DNA of 64,000 nucleotides, taken from assembly GCF_040412425.1 (NCBI RefSeq), contig NC_089756.1:8834726-8898725 (forward strand). Direction: 5' to 3'. The position numbers and the translations under genes were made by a program. Positions within the stretch are counted from its first letter, which is position 1, and every line of letters starts with the position of its first letter. The notes under the pieces are model-generated. The model ran no database searches. It saw only the letters and a list, made by a program, of their open reading frames with translations, and was not told where the DNA came from. This document shows, in pieces, positions 50,400 through 61,456 of the stretch. The stretch comes from Macrobrachium rosenbergii (lineage: Eukaryota > Arthropoda > Malacostraca > Decapoda > Palaemonidae).

Positions 50400-50417
50400 T
50401 GGTGACCCCGGAGTGAC
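50400..50417 (+). other. Primer binding site 1
   Basis: TGGTGACCCCGGAGTGAC directly after LTR 1. It resembles a tRNA-Trp-type PBS. Confidence 0.7.
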
Positions 50418-50631
50418 TCCCGAAGCCATTAGTGGACCCATACGGCGACTCAGTCTTAGCTTCAGGAGCTTACTCACGCCCTTAGCGGACTAATCACGGC
50501 ACTGAACCAGTGTTTGGGCGTGCTGACTCTCGTCAGCAAAATCACCAGCGTCATTAGCGGACTCATACGGCGTGCTCCCAATTGCATTTTGACGCGAGTA
50601 CCCTACTCCATTTAAGAGGGCAAAGAGCGAG

Positions 50632-51560
50632 TATGGACGTGGACATCCCTTCCCTCGTTCAGTTAACCGCCGACCTTTGCGGATTCGGAGGTCTACCTCC
50701 CTCCCATATCACCCACGCCGAGGCTCTCATGCTCCTCCACACCCCTGCCCGCGCCCTGCACTCTCCCAAGCCCGGCGGGACAATCAAGGGCCACCCTGTC
50801 CATAAAGCTGCCGCCGTTCACGCAGGGGAAAATATCGGCATGGCTCTACAGGGTCGAGAGCCAGTTCAGGATTGCGGATCTTAATGACGAGGTGCTGCAG
50901 GCAGATATTACTCAACGCCCTGCCGGAGGAGATCTACAGGAAGCTCGTCCCGTGGGTGTCTGACGCATGCCCCCTACCTACCACCTCCTGAAGAAAACCT
51001 CCTCAGACATGCTCCCTGCCGGTTGCCGAGCAGGCAGCCCGCGCCCTCGACCTCGCCATCAACCTGCAGCAGGATCAGAGCGTCATGGAGTCATGGGGCA
51101 TGATCCAAGACGACCTTACCCTCCCAGACACCGACAGCAGTAAAAAGAAGCGCGATATAAGCCTGTCGCGGGAGCTCCTCCTCCGTCAGCTCCTCCTGGA
51201 GCTGACACAAATCCGAGCCCTACGTGATGCCCCTCGAAGACCTGATTCGCACAGCACAGCATTTGACGGACTCCTTAAAGGCAACGAAGCAGGTACCAGC
51301 GCCCACACTCCCAGTCAGCACCATCCAGCAGGAGGAGGGCGCAGAGCAAGAGGTCAACGCCGTCACCAGGAGGCGCCCAGCGCCTCCCAGCAGGTGGAAT
51401 TCCCCGGGTCTTTGCCACTACCACAGGCGGTTCGGCAAGGATGCCCGGAACTGCCTGCCACCCTGTTCATTCGCCCGTCCAAAAAACGGGGGAGGCGGTG
51501 GCCAGCAGGACAAGCCGCCATGGCAGCAGAAGAACCCAGGGGCCCAGAACCAGTAGGTTT
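50632..51560 (+). pseudogene. CsRn1-like gag, copy 1, frameshifted
   Basis: The start MDVDIPSLVQL at 50632 aligns with the same start in copy 2 at 55272. Against copy 2, small indels near 50674, 50909, 50975, 51000 and 51206 break the frame. The C-terminal part contains the nucleic-acid-binding motif LCHYHRRFGKDARNCLPPCS near 51404-51468. The N-terminal capsid region has lost its frame. Confidence 0.82.
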
Positions 51561-51880
51561 CTACGTCCGTGACACCGTCTCCGGCAGGATGATGCTGGTC
51601 GACATGGGGGCTGTTAGATCAATCTTCCCGGCATCTAGAGGGACTGCAAGTGAGAACTGACCCGGCTGCCTCCTGATGGCCGCCAACGGGTCCCCCATCC
51701 TCTCCTGGAACCAGGCCCCTGACTCCATCCTTGGCCAGAGGTACTCCTGGGATTTCGTCGTCGCGGACGTTAGGACCCCGCTCTTGGGTGCGGATTTCCT
51801 GGCACACTTCGGCCTGGTAGTCGACATCGATCAGACGCGCCTCCTCGATACAGACTCCTGCCAGTCCCTCCCGTTGGCAA
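51500..51880 (+). pseudogene. CsRn1-like aspartic protease with altered active site
   Basis: VGFYVRDTVSGRMMLVDMGA (about 51553-51612) aligns with the active site of this family, but DTG reads DMG (ATG codon near 51604). AVRSIFPAS follows, then a stop at 51658-51660 and a frame change. The later LLGADFLAHFGLVVDI (about 51784-51830) is the conserved end of the protease. It is inactive by both the substitution and the breaks. Confidence 0.82.
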
Positions 51881-51899
51881 CTGGACCCAAGGCGCCCAC

Positions 51900-52730
51900 C
51901 ATCTGCTCCGCCGCCCACCATCAGTACTCGCAGCTGCTGACGGAGTTCCCTGATGTGTTCAGGCCCGAGCTCCGCCAAAAGTCTGGGGCCCCAGCTAAAC
52001 ATGGCATATATCACCACATAAAAACAAAGGGCCCCCCTGCACATGCAAAGTTCCGGAGGCTTTCCCCTCGACGCCTTCAGGAGGCCAAGGACACGTTCGC
52101 CAAAATGGAACGGATGGGAATCTGCAAGAAGGCCTCCAGCCCATGGGCCTCCCCCTCCACATGGTGCAGAAACCGGACGGTCCTGGAGACCCTAGTCAAC
52201 TACAGGCGGCTCAACCTCGCAACGGAAACTGACCATTATCCCCTGCCAAACATGCAGGACCTCATGGCCTCCTTCCACGGGCCAAAATATTTACTAAGTT
52301 GGATCTCTTGAAATCCTATTTTCAGGTACCGGTCGCGCCAGAGGACATACCAGAGACTGCCATCATCACGCCTTTCGGGTCCCTACGTTTGTTTCTCTAC
52401 ATTTGGCCTGAGGAACGCTGGAACTTTCCAGCGGCTCATGGACAGAATCTTGGGGACCTAAAGTTCTGCGTCTGCTATATAGATGATATCCTATATTTTC
52501 CAGGTCCCACAAGGAGCACCAGAAACACATCCAGGCAGTCCTGCAGCGCCTACAGGAGAACAGCCTCGTCGACGCGTTTCGACAAATGCACCTTCGAATT
52601 TGCAAAAACTTCCCGGTGCCACGAAATATCCCCAGATGGCATCCGTCCGCTGAAAGTCGCAGCCGTCACCAGGTTCCCCCCCCCACCTCTGTCAAGGCTG
52701 TCCAAGAGTTTCTCGGGATGGTGAACTACT
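51900..52730 (+). pseudogene. CsRn1-like reverse transcriptase
   Basis: FPDVFRPELRQKSG, HGIYHHIKTKGPP and FRRLSPRRLQEAKDTF lead into KMERMGICKKASSPWASP, then [20 protein letters not shown] (frame 51676-52311). After a frameshift, [20 protein letters not shown] and the catalytic CYIDDILYF (about 52475-52505) follow in frame 52299-52724. [19 protein letters not shown] (from about 52690) leads to RNase H. YIDD is kept but the frame is not. Confidence 0.88.
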
Positions 52731-52889
52731 ACAGGGGGTTCATCTCCAGGATCACACACACCACGGCCCCTCTGACGGAGACCCTGAAAGGCCGACCAAA
52801 ATCCTTGTTGTGGGGACCCAGCCAGCAGCAGGCCTTCTCCCTGACGAAACCCTCGCCGAGGCAACCGCCTTGGCCCACCAGGATCCCAG

Positions 52890-53260
52890 CGCCCCCTCCA
52901 GCTGACAATGGATGCCAGCAAACGCCTGTGGTGCTGTCCAGAGCAGGTCATCAACTGGCGCTCCCAGCCCATCGCCTTCTTCAGCAAGATGTTCAACCCA
53001 AGAGGCCCGTCAGCACCTTCTACAGGGAACTCTGTGCAGTGTACTGTGCAGTCCAGCACTTCAAGTTCCTCCTGGAGGGCACGCCCTTCACAATCTATAC
53101 GGACCACCAGCCACTGGTCAACGCCTTCACCAAGCAAGGGTACGCGTGGTCTTGCAGGCAGCAGCGGCATCTCTCAGCCATCGCCAAGTTAACCTGCTCC
53201 GTCAAGTACCTCCAAAGCAGGAAGAACCCTGTGGCGGATGCCCTCTCCAGAGTCGAGCTG
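52890..53260 (+). pseudogene. CsRn1-like RNase H
   Basis: The first catalytic region MDAS is at about 52908-52920 in another frame. FYRELCAVYCAVQHFKFLLE (about 53018-53080) carries the Glu, and FTIYTDHQPLVNAF (about 53088-53130) the second Asp. KNPVADALSRVE (about 53222-53255) ends the domain. Two frame changes occur before 53000. Confidence 0.83.
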
Positions 53261-53329
53261 AATGCAGTGCAGCTGGGGATCCAATACGAAGACCTCGCCA
53301 GGGAGCAGGCCGCCGACCCAGAGACCCCA

Positions 53330-54440
53330 GCCTACCGCACTGCCATCACGTCCCTAAAGTGGAGGGACGTGCTCCTTGGCACCAGGGGCCCAAATGTCCT
53401 CTGTGACGTCAGCACCGGCCAGCCCTACCCCCTAGTGCCAGCCTCCCGCCGCGGCCAGGTATTCGACATCATCCACGGCCTGTCACACCCCTCCAGCAGG
53501 ACGACGGCCAAGTTGCTGTCAGAGAAGTTAGTCTAGCACGGAGTGCAGAAGGACGCGAGGACCTGGGCGAGGCAGTGCCTGCATTGCCAAACCAGCAAGG
53601 AGGGGCGGCACACCGAATCCGGGGTAGGCAAGGAGGGGCGGCACACCGAATCCGGGGTAGGCAAGTTCCCGCAGCCAGGGCGGCATTTCGGCCATGTTCA
53701 CATCTGCGTCGTCGGGCCCCTTCCCCCGTCAGGCGGGTCCAGATATCTCCTGACGGTGGTAGACCGCTCAACAAGGTGGCCCGAAGCCACGCCAATGCAA
53801 AAAGCCACCGCCAGCGCATGCGCCGAGGCCCTTCTCTCCAGCTGGATCAGCCGCATCGGCGTCCCTGACCACATCACCGCCCTGGCCCAGCTGCTAGGGA
53901 CAGCTCATCACACCACCACAGCCTACAACCCAGCTGCTAACGGCTTGGTCGAGCGTTTTCACAGGTCCCTGAAGGCGTCCCTTATGGCCCACTGTACCGC
54001 TGAGGACTGGAAGTACCAGCTGCCATAGGTCCTCCTCGGGTTGAGGACCGCCCCCAGGGGAGATGGCGCCCCGTCTGCAGCCGAGAAAACCTACAGGCAG
54101 CCCCTTGTGGTCCCTTAGCTACAGAGGATCGCCACAACCCATCGGTCCAGAGGCTTTGCGAAATCGTTGGCAAGTTCGCCCCCTGCAAGAGGACATATAC
54201 CGACAGGTCGCCATCCTTCACGCCGCCTAGGCCTCCACTACCCACGTCTTCGTACATGACACCGTCCGCCCGCCACTGACCAGGCCCTACAGGGGCCCTT
54301 CCGCATACTGAACGGAACAGCAAGGCGTTCCCTGCTCGCACTCACGGGAGGAACGACTGCAAAAGTGACCGAGTCAAATTTGCCACCCTCCTGGAGGAGG
54401 ACACAGCCGCCAGCACACCGCACCCTCCGCCGGGTTTGTT
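53330..54440 (+). pseudogene. CsRn1-like integrase, catalytic residues lost
   Basis: The zinc-finger His pair is in DIIHGLSHPSSRTT (about 53467-53510) and the Cys pair in CLHCQTSK (about 53577-53600). A 33-bp segment is duplicated in tandem at 53597-53665 (EGRHTESGVGK twice). The core keeps YLLTVVDRSTRWPEA and TAYNPAANGLVERFH (third residue, Glu, about 53953). The first Asp position reads HICVVGPLPP, and DHITALAQLLGTAHH suggests that a segment with the second Asp is deleted near 53878. A stop follows at 54028. Further remnants, including LTRPYRGPFRI near 54277-54310, represent the GPY/F-type tail. Confidence 0.85.
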
Positions 54441-54591
54441 AACCGTGTTAAAGTGGACATATTAAAAAAAGGCCGCCCATTACCCACAATCAGCCACCCT
54501 CACACACAGGACGTCCTCCATTGTCCTCACGCAGCCGGGGCACCCTTCAACGCCCCAGCAGATATGCCGACTAATCAGACGTTACCTACAT

Positions 54592-54606
54592 CTTGGGGGG
54601 GGGAGT
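54592..54606 (+). other. Polypurine tract
   Basis: TTGGGGGGGGGAG lies just before LTR 2. Confidence 0.75.
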
Positions 54607-54609
54607 ATT

Positions 54610-55037
54610 TGTAAAGTCATTTGTAAAGTCTCTGCTGATCTGATCATGCTATTTGTCAAGTCCCTGCTGAGCAAGTTTTCTTTGGTGACGGCCCATTTTC
54701 TTTGTATCTACAATTCGTCACACCTGACAGGCCAGGTCACGTAAATCCAATCATTTAAAACTATGTAAGTAATTATTAATCTGTCCTCAATTTATGTACC
54801 GTGTATTTTTTCTTTCGCAGGCATCAAGATTGTATTCAACTTTAATTCTGTCTATTTTCACATTGTAAATTGTACTCGTTTGCTGTACTTTATTGTTGAT
54901 TGTTATTGACCTCAGGTCACCTATGCTCTCATTGTATTCCACGGCGCGACGCCAGTCTGCCGCAATATAAACCGCCTGGATCATGAATAAATCAGCAGTT
55001 CACTTTTTACCTGCTCGTTTCTTTTGCATCTCTTAAA
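54610..55037 (+). repeat. LTR 2 (shared middle LTR)
   Basis: Highly similar to LTR 1, with scattered substitutions and a small tandem expansion TGATCTGATC. It serves as 3' LTR for the first interior and 5' LTR for the second. PBS TGGTGACCCCGG starts at 55039. Confidence 0.88.
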
Positions 55038-55038
55038 G

Positions 55039-55056
55039 TGGTGACCCCGGAGTGAC
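55039..55056 (+). other. Primer binding site 2
   Basis: TGGTGACCCCGGAGTGAC, identical to PBS 1, following LTR 2. Confidence 0.7.
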
Positions 55057-55271
55057 TCCCGAAGCCATTAGCGGACCCATACAGCAACTCAGTCTTAGCT
55101 TCAGGAGCTTACTCATGCCCTTAGCGGACTAATCACGGCACTGAACCAGCGTTTGGGCGTGCTGACTCTCGTCGGCAAAATCACCAGCGTCATTAGCGGA
55201 CTCATATGGCGCGCTCCCAAGTGCATTTTGACACGAGTACCCTACTCCATTTAAGAGGGCAAAGAGCGAGT

Positions 55272-56134
55272 ATGGACGCGGACATCCCTTCCCTCGTTCA
55301 GTTAATCGCTGACCTTGCGGATTCGGAAGTCTACCTCCCTCCCATATCACCCACGCCGAGGCTCTCATGCTCCTCCACACCCCTGCCCGCGCCCTGCACT
55401 CTCCCCAGCCCGGCGGAACAATCAAGGGCCACCCTGTCCATAAAGCTGCCGCCGTTCACGCAGGGGAATCCGTCGGCATGGCTCTACAGGGTCGAGAGCC
55501 AGTTCAGGATTGCGGATCTTAACGACGAGGTGCTGCAGGCAGATATAGTACTCAACGCCCTGCCGGAGGAGATCTACAGGAAGCTCGTCCCATGGGTGTC
55601 TGACGCATGCCCCCTTACCTACCACCTCCTGAAGAAAACCCTCCTCGAGACATGCTCCCTGCCGGTTGCCGAGCAGGCAGCCCGCGCCCTCGACCTCGCC
55701 ATCAACCCGCAGCAGGATCAGAGCGTCATGGAGTCATGGGGCATGACCCAAGACTACCTCACCCTCCCAGACACCGACGACAGTAAAAAGAAGCACGATA
55801 TAAGCCTGTTGCGGGAGCTCCTCCTCTGTCAGCTCCTCCCGGAGGTCCGCACACAAATCCCTGAGCCCTACGCGATGCCCCTTGAAGACCTGATTCGCAC
55901 AGCACAGCACTTGACGGACTCCGTGAAGGCAACGAAGCGGGTACCAGCGCCCACACTCCCGGTCAGCACCATCCAGCAGGAGGAGGGCACAGAGCAAGAG
56001 GTCAACGCCATCACCAGGAGGCGCCCAGCACCTCCCAGCAGGTGGAATTCCCCAGGTCTTTGCCACTACCACAGGCGGTTCAGCAAGGATGCCTGGAACT
56101 GCCTGCCGCCCTGTTCATTCGCCCGTTCAAAAAA
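55272..56134 (+). CDS. CsRn1-like gag, copy 2 (uninterrupted, 3' truncated)
   Basis: The longest open frame in the window, unbroken to 56198. Its last 21 codons read into LTR sequence, so the gag part stops at about 56134. It begins MDADIPSLVQLIADL at 55272. An upstream in-frame ATG at 55206 exists, but copy 1 has ACG there, so 55272 is preferred. LPPFTQGNPSAWLYRVESQF and LNALPEEIYRKLVPW are the capsid-like core (about 55443-55600). A hydrophilic part leads to LCHYHRRFSKDAWNCLPPCS (about 56057-56120), the CHCC-type motif of this family. Gag forms the particle and packages RNA (family knowledge). It lacks pol here. Confidence 0.82.
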
Positions 56135-56265
56135 CGACCTCAGGTCACCTATGCTCCCATTGTATTCCGCGGCGCGACGCCAGTCTGCCGCTATATAAAC
56201 CACCTGGATCATGAATAAATCAGCAGTTCACTTTTTACCTGCTCGTTTCTTTTGCACCTCTTAAA
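56135..56265 (+). repeat. LTR 3, right part only
   Basis: Matches the last 131 bp of LTR 1 and LTR 2, from CGACCTCAGGTCACC. It is joined directly to gag inside ...AAAAAACG, so pol and most of the LTR are deleted. The short CG at the junction is shared by both parents. Confidence 0.85.
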
Positions 56266-56565
56266 AAGCCATGAGTGTTCCTTCATTAGCTGAAGTGTGG
56301 CTATAATTGGGATTAAAAAGTATAGAGTAAAATTTCCCCCCATTCGTCAGTGTTAGAAAACGGACTTTCAAAGTAATTATATCACAGCAGAGCTTTGGAC
56401 AGTAGAATTACTCAGCAGGTATAAAAATTTAAATTCTTTCGTTAGTGCATTTTGTAAATTTTCGCTAGGGAAGTTGTGTGATATGAAAGATAGATGCTAG
56501 GAAGCTTACATGTGTTAGGGAATTGCATGCTATTAGAACAATTAGGCAGAAATATGATTTTTTAT

Positions 56566-56823
56566 AATAAAATAAAGTTTTATATATATACTTACCAAGT
56601 AATCACATAACTATTAGTTCACTTACACGGACCCTGAATTTAAAATTTCGTAGGTAACACTTCACACATCTGTGTGGGTGACCAGTTCCACCATCTAGGG
56701 AATATTAGGAACGACTTGAGCGGATAACTTCAATCTGTTCTTGCCTTATGTCCATCAGCAGGGAGGAGAGTGGGCTCTGATCATGTAATTACTCGGTAAG
56801 TATATATAAAACTTTATTTTATT
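56566..56823. mobile_element. MITE with about 40-bp terminal inverted repeats
   Basis: AATAAAATAAAGTTTTATAT... at 56566-56607 is the near reverse complement of 56784-56823. CTTACCAAGTAAT recurs at 56853-56865 in direct orientation, so a second nested or partial copy starts there. The 258-bp element has no coding capacity. Confidence 0.78.
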
Positions 56824-56869
56824 AAAAAAATGTCATTTTTATATAAGAAACTTACCAAGTAATTTCATA

Positions 56870-59518
56870 GCTGATTCCCACATTGACAGGAGGTGGGATA
56901 CATGGACATATTCTACTCCAAAAACATTAAGTATGTAATGAATCTGAAAATAGAAAAAATTGCTGGCACTGAAAACCAATGCTTGTTGTTACCTATCAGC
57001 TAAGAGAGCTACTGGGATACTGCCTCTGGTAGGTGCTGATCTCAACTCATAGTGGCATGGCGGTATAGCCATGGGTTGCCTTCTACTTAGTGGGAACTTT
57101 GCAGCAAAGGAAGTACTGTACTCCGATGGCCAGCAAAGCATGATAGGTGATCGCCCTTGCCCTGTGCGTAGCACCAAGATAAAAACAACCAGACATTGTC
57201 ACATACACTGAGATAAAAACCACAACCCATCCACTGTGAGTGGTGGGTGCTTCAGGTACAATGTACCCCCTGGCACCACAAAAACCTCGACACCTTATTA
57301 CAAGGTGAAGAGGCAGTAGGAAAAAACAATCCTATGCTTCCTTCTGTGACACCATGCCAGTCACTAGAAATGGTCTCAAGGCCCTGGAAGATTCAACACT
57401 GTTTAACTTCCATTAAAAATAGTGAGAAAAGAATGGACATACGTTGCACAAAATATATGCAAACTTAAGAGGTAGAGGCTACTATGTCTTCCTCAGCTTT
57501 ACTTAAAAGAAGGCAAACTGTTCTCTTAATTCTGAGTGTCCCAAGTTACAAGTCCATGAGAGCAATAAGTTCTAGTCATGAATGAAACGGATCCTGCTAT
57601 ATCACTGAAAGGACAGAGACCTCCCTGTTCTCCCACAGAGCTGGAGAAGGCTTGGACACTCAGAGAATGATCTGGTTTCAGGCTGTAGCCAGCGCCAGAC
57701 GCATTGGAAGCTGGTTGAGCTATGAGCTCGGGACTGGCGGGCGCTTGCAGGAGCTAATGGGTGCTCGTGGTAGCTAGCGGGCACCCATGGGAGCTAGCAG
57801 GTGTTCGGAGCAAGAGAGGTGGAGCCAGGCTGGGCGCCAGGCAAGCTGGGAGCCAGACGAGCAAGAAGCTCATGGCTCTGGAAGCTCTATAGCTGGTGCC
57901 AGACAACAGCTGGCGCCAGACTGTAGCTGTCGCCCAGCGACCTGGGCGACAGGCAAGCTAGAAGACTGGGATCACTTAATAAGAAAGCAAGACGCGGAGG
58001 ACGACTATCCTTCTAGTAGGGCTATGAGATGGAAGCAGAGACGCAGAGGACGAATATAATTCCAGTAGGACTAAGCTGCATAAAAGTAAAGGACAAATAA
58101 GCCTGAAAGCTAAGGAGGAAGAGACTGCTCTGACATCCTTGACTTTCACTTAAAAGGCAAAATGTTTCCTTAAGCATTCAAAACTAAGCCCTTTCAGGCT
58201 GTGATCTTAGTCCAATTCTGTGCATGTAAAAACCTGAAAGCTGTAGTTGGACAGAAGGTTCTCTCTTCTTCAGAGTCAATGATGTCCATTAACTTCCTAA
58301 AGAAGGAACGGATCTAGAGATTGAATAGATCCTCATTATGGCTAAAAATCCCAAGGTAAACGAGGAAAAAAGCGTCTTCCTGTGAAAATACCTTCTCTAA
58401 ACAATGATTTGGATCTCACTAGTGTGTCCTAGTCGAAATCAGAGGTCACTAGGAAGGGTATCTTCCGTGTAAGGTTGCCGAGAAGAGGAATGCAGGGGAT
58501 CAAACAAGGGACTCGTTGGTCATTCAGAATACATCCAGGCTCCAGAAGACCAGATTCCTTCCTCACTTGGACGCATCAAAGACCAGATAAGGTCATCAAA
58601 AGCTAGAACCCTGTGCTTAAGCACTTAGTTAAGAATAGATCAATACCCTTTACTGATGGAGTGCAGAAGATGTAGATCTCCTCAGGTATAGAAGGGTATC
58701 CGAAAATGGGCCACTGATGTTTCCAAGAAGAGGGGAAGAGAATGCAACTCCAGCTTCAAAAAAGGCCCACTCAGTCTGGTAGGCAGGGCTAGAAGAATGA
58801 CATCTGCAACAGCACTAGTTTAAGCAATAAGTCTAGCAGAAAAACCTAGTACTGGTGCCTTCTGAAGCTTTGAAGGTTCTTTGAAGTGGCACACAGGATC
58901 ATAAATGGTCTGCCCCATGGACTCCACAGTTCCCGCCAGACCAGGGACATAAGGAAGTACCTGCTCTCAGTTCATCCGCAAGAACTTTAGATGACTTGAA
59001 TGAAATCGAATCCAATCTATTAACAGTAGATGTTCTCTTGCTTGGAGAGAAAATGAGAAAATGAGCCTTTCTTCTCTAAGTATACGGTAGGAATGAAATC
59101 TCGTCTAGAGAGAACTACCACAGTCCAGGTGTAAACTAAGGTCAAGAAGCACTGAAGCTCCCAAGAGAAATGCTTACAGCTCTCTAACATATGTGAGAAG
59201 GATCCATCATCCAGGGAGCACTACCCAGAAAGCTTCCAGTTCACCCATGGGTTCCTCAACCAAGATCCAAGGTGTAAAGTAGAACACTAGGTCTGGGCTT
59301 AGAGGAAGAAGGGCGTTCCCTTCTTCATCTATGTATGTACAGCCACCATTGCAGGTCCAACTTTAATCCGGGGCTATGGTAAAAAGGCGACGGTGTCCTA
59401 CTGTGTTACCTTGCCCCAGTTGTAACCAAAGTACTTTGGCCAAGACAGCCATTCTAAGTCAAGACTGATGTGGAGTCCAGAAAAAGAGGTCAAATGAAGA
59501 GGAGAGAGAGGAAGGGAA
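56870..59518. other. No gene recognised; short degenerate tandem units at 57690-57790
   Basis: Mixed sequence. At about 57690-57790 units of about 20 bp (GGGYGCTCGTGGNAGCTAGC type) occur four times. A GCTGGCGCCAGAC-rich stretch follows to about 57950. Frames are short and compositionally biased. Confidence 0.4.
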
Positions 59519-59990
59519 GTATGACAGGGACTTTAGGTCTAGGATATCCGACGGGCTGGATAGCCACCTCCTCTACTACACTGCCATGAAGATGCCTTTT
59601 CAGTGGCTGTCTGTCAATACCTGGGAATATGCAACAGGTTTGACCAAGGGGCAACTACCCGGGGGCAAACCCCCTCAGACTCCCTTGGACAGCCAGTATG
59701 TCTTCTCCCAGGGGAAGGGGAGTATGACAGGAACTTTAGGTCTAGGATATCCGAAGGCCAGATAGCCACCTCCTCTACTACACCTCCATGAAGATGCCTT
59801 TTCAGAGGCTGTCTGTCGATACCTGGGAATGTGCAACAGGTTCAACCAAGGGGGCAATTACCCAGGGTAAATCCCACCAGCCTCCCTTGGACATTCAGTA
59901 TAACTTCTCTCAGGTGAAGGGGAGTATGACCGTGACTTAGGTCTAGGAGAACTAGCAGGCCGGATAATCACCTCCTCCGCTGCACAACAC
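59519..59990. repeat. 203-bp tandem repeat, 2.3 copies
   Basis: Units start GTATGACAGGGACTTTAGGT at 59519, 59722 and 59924 (spacing 203 and 202 bp). Copies one and two differ by scattered changes. The third is partial and ends near 59990. Confidence 0.85.
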
Positions 59991-60430
59991 TCACTTTGCA
60001 AGGTTAAGTTGTGTAACCCAACAACACTCACTTTTGCAAGGTTAATTTTCTGTTAACCCACACACACAAGACTGGCAATGGTATGGAAAGGAAGCTAGGG
60101 AGCCGGGTGGAGAAGCAAATGGATGAACACATAGGGCTAGTAGAAGGAAAGAAAAAGGGTATGTCAGCTTTGTACATGCCTGGCTGTCTGCTACAGTTGC
60201 CGCCCATGGGCATACTTGGGCGTTCGGGTGCTTATGGGCACTTAGGGGCACCTTGGCTGCACAAAGTACGAGATGGTGCCAGATGGTACGAGTTGCCTGT
60301 GGGCACTCAGGCGCTTTTTGGCACATTGGGCTGCTCAGAGCACGAGTTGGCGCCAGTGGGCACCACGTAGTGCTAGCATGAGCTGGTGTCAGGCTTAAGT
60401 GGGTGCCAGTGGGTGCTTCTGGGTACTGAA
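59991..60430. repeat. Short tandem duplication and degenerate GC-rich repeat
   Basis: A unit of about 39 bp (AACACTCACTTTTGCAAGGT...) is duplicated at about 59985-60065. From 60190 to 60430 a degenerate GGGTGCCAGTGGGCAC-type sequence recurs. No gene. Confidence 0.5.
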
Positions 60431-61254
60431 GTGTAGTACATTCACGATCTGCTCATCAACTTAGATGCATGTCATCCTTGCACAGGAGACCTGAGAGGCT
60501 TCTCAGAAAACATTCCAACTTAGCAAATTTACTGCCAAAGCGAGTACTCTACACAATATACTGACGAAGCAAATACTGTGACCGATTCTTGGTCGATGAT
60601 AAAGTATTGTTATTACTTGTTACTTGTTGACATTTATCTAGGTCCCGCACCACTTTCAAAGTGCTTGCAGGGCCTCCATTATCAAATTAAAAGTTTGTTC
60701 ATCAGATGTATTGCCCTGAGCATGCGTCATCGCACTGCATGTTCCACATTCACTGTTTGATATTCCATATCACAGCATTGATAAACAAAAAAGTTTAAAG
60801 TTCCTTTTGAGAGACTTCAGATCCCTCAAACTGCTTCATCTCAAGAGGAGGCTTGCTATATAATCTATGAGCTGCGTATTAAGCACCCTTCTCTCCTTAC
60901 TACTTTCTGACCTTACACTTTCAATTCTCTGCAAAGGAAAATGTGAGAGTTATGGTAATATTTACTGATGGCTAGCATGTATACTAGGTCGGTAAACAAA
61001 CATAAAATGCAAATCTTTGGCCTAAAGGAATGTCAAAACATTCAAGAATTACTTTTAAGGCAATTATATAATGACGGCTTGCAAACAGTCTACACTCTGT
61101 AAACCCCATTGATGTGAAATTTGGACTAAAGGAATGGCATAAGATGCAAGAATTAGTTTTAGGGCAAAACTACATTGGCTGCTTGCAAGTAGCCTAGGCA
61201 AAAAATTGTTTTGCCTGGATTAACCTAAAAGAATGACAAAACATTAAATTGCAG
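60431..61254. other. No gene seen; paired diverged segments
   Basis: Diverged direct segments recur around GGCCTAAAGGAATGTCAAAA (61019) and GGACTAAAGGAATGGCATAA (61123), with a third trace at 61226. Spacing is about 100 bp. Confidence 0.4.
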
Positions 61255-61453
61255 TAAACCCCTGTATTCGCAGTCTCATGATTCGAGGACTCGCCTATTC
61301 ACGGATTTCTCTATGGAACATATGTACACATTATTCGCTGAAAATTCATCCATTCACAGAATTTTTCACTGAGAAATGTTCACTAATTACTGTATTTTCA
61401 TCTCATTTTCATGACTAAATGCACTTTTTGTGATAAAATTATTAAAATATTCA
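61255..61453 (+). mobile_element. Pogo/Tigger-like terminal segment
   Basis: CAGTAAACCCCTGTATTCGC followed by TATTCACGGATTTCTC and ATTCGCTGAAAATTC has the CAGTAAACCC start and the TATTCGCGG-type repeats of pogo/Tigger ends. I find no matching right end, so only the left part may be present. Confidence 0.45.
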
Positions 61454-61456
61454 GAC

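Larger units (their letters stand above)
49972..56269 (+). mobile_element. CsRn1-like Gypsy, tandem arrangement LTR-gag-pol-LTR-gag-LTR
   Basis: Three LTRs or LTR parts (49976-50398, 54610-55037, 56135-56265) share two interiors: a full gag-pol and a second interior with only gag. Both full LTRs are followed by a PBS TGGTGACCCCGG, which suits tRNA-Trp as used by the CsRn1 family (from memory). The unusual gag motif CHYHRRFGKDARNCLPPC also fits CsRn1. AAGC flanks the whole unit at 49972-49975 and 56266-56269, a possible 4-bp target duplication. This part has a clearly higher GC content than the flanks. Confidence 0.88.

Noticed and set aside
57787..58059. 90-codon Gly/Arg/Gln-rich frame
   Set aside because: It lies in degenerate GC-rich tandem sequence and resembles no family.
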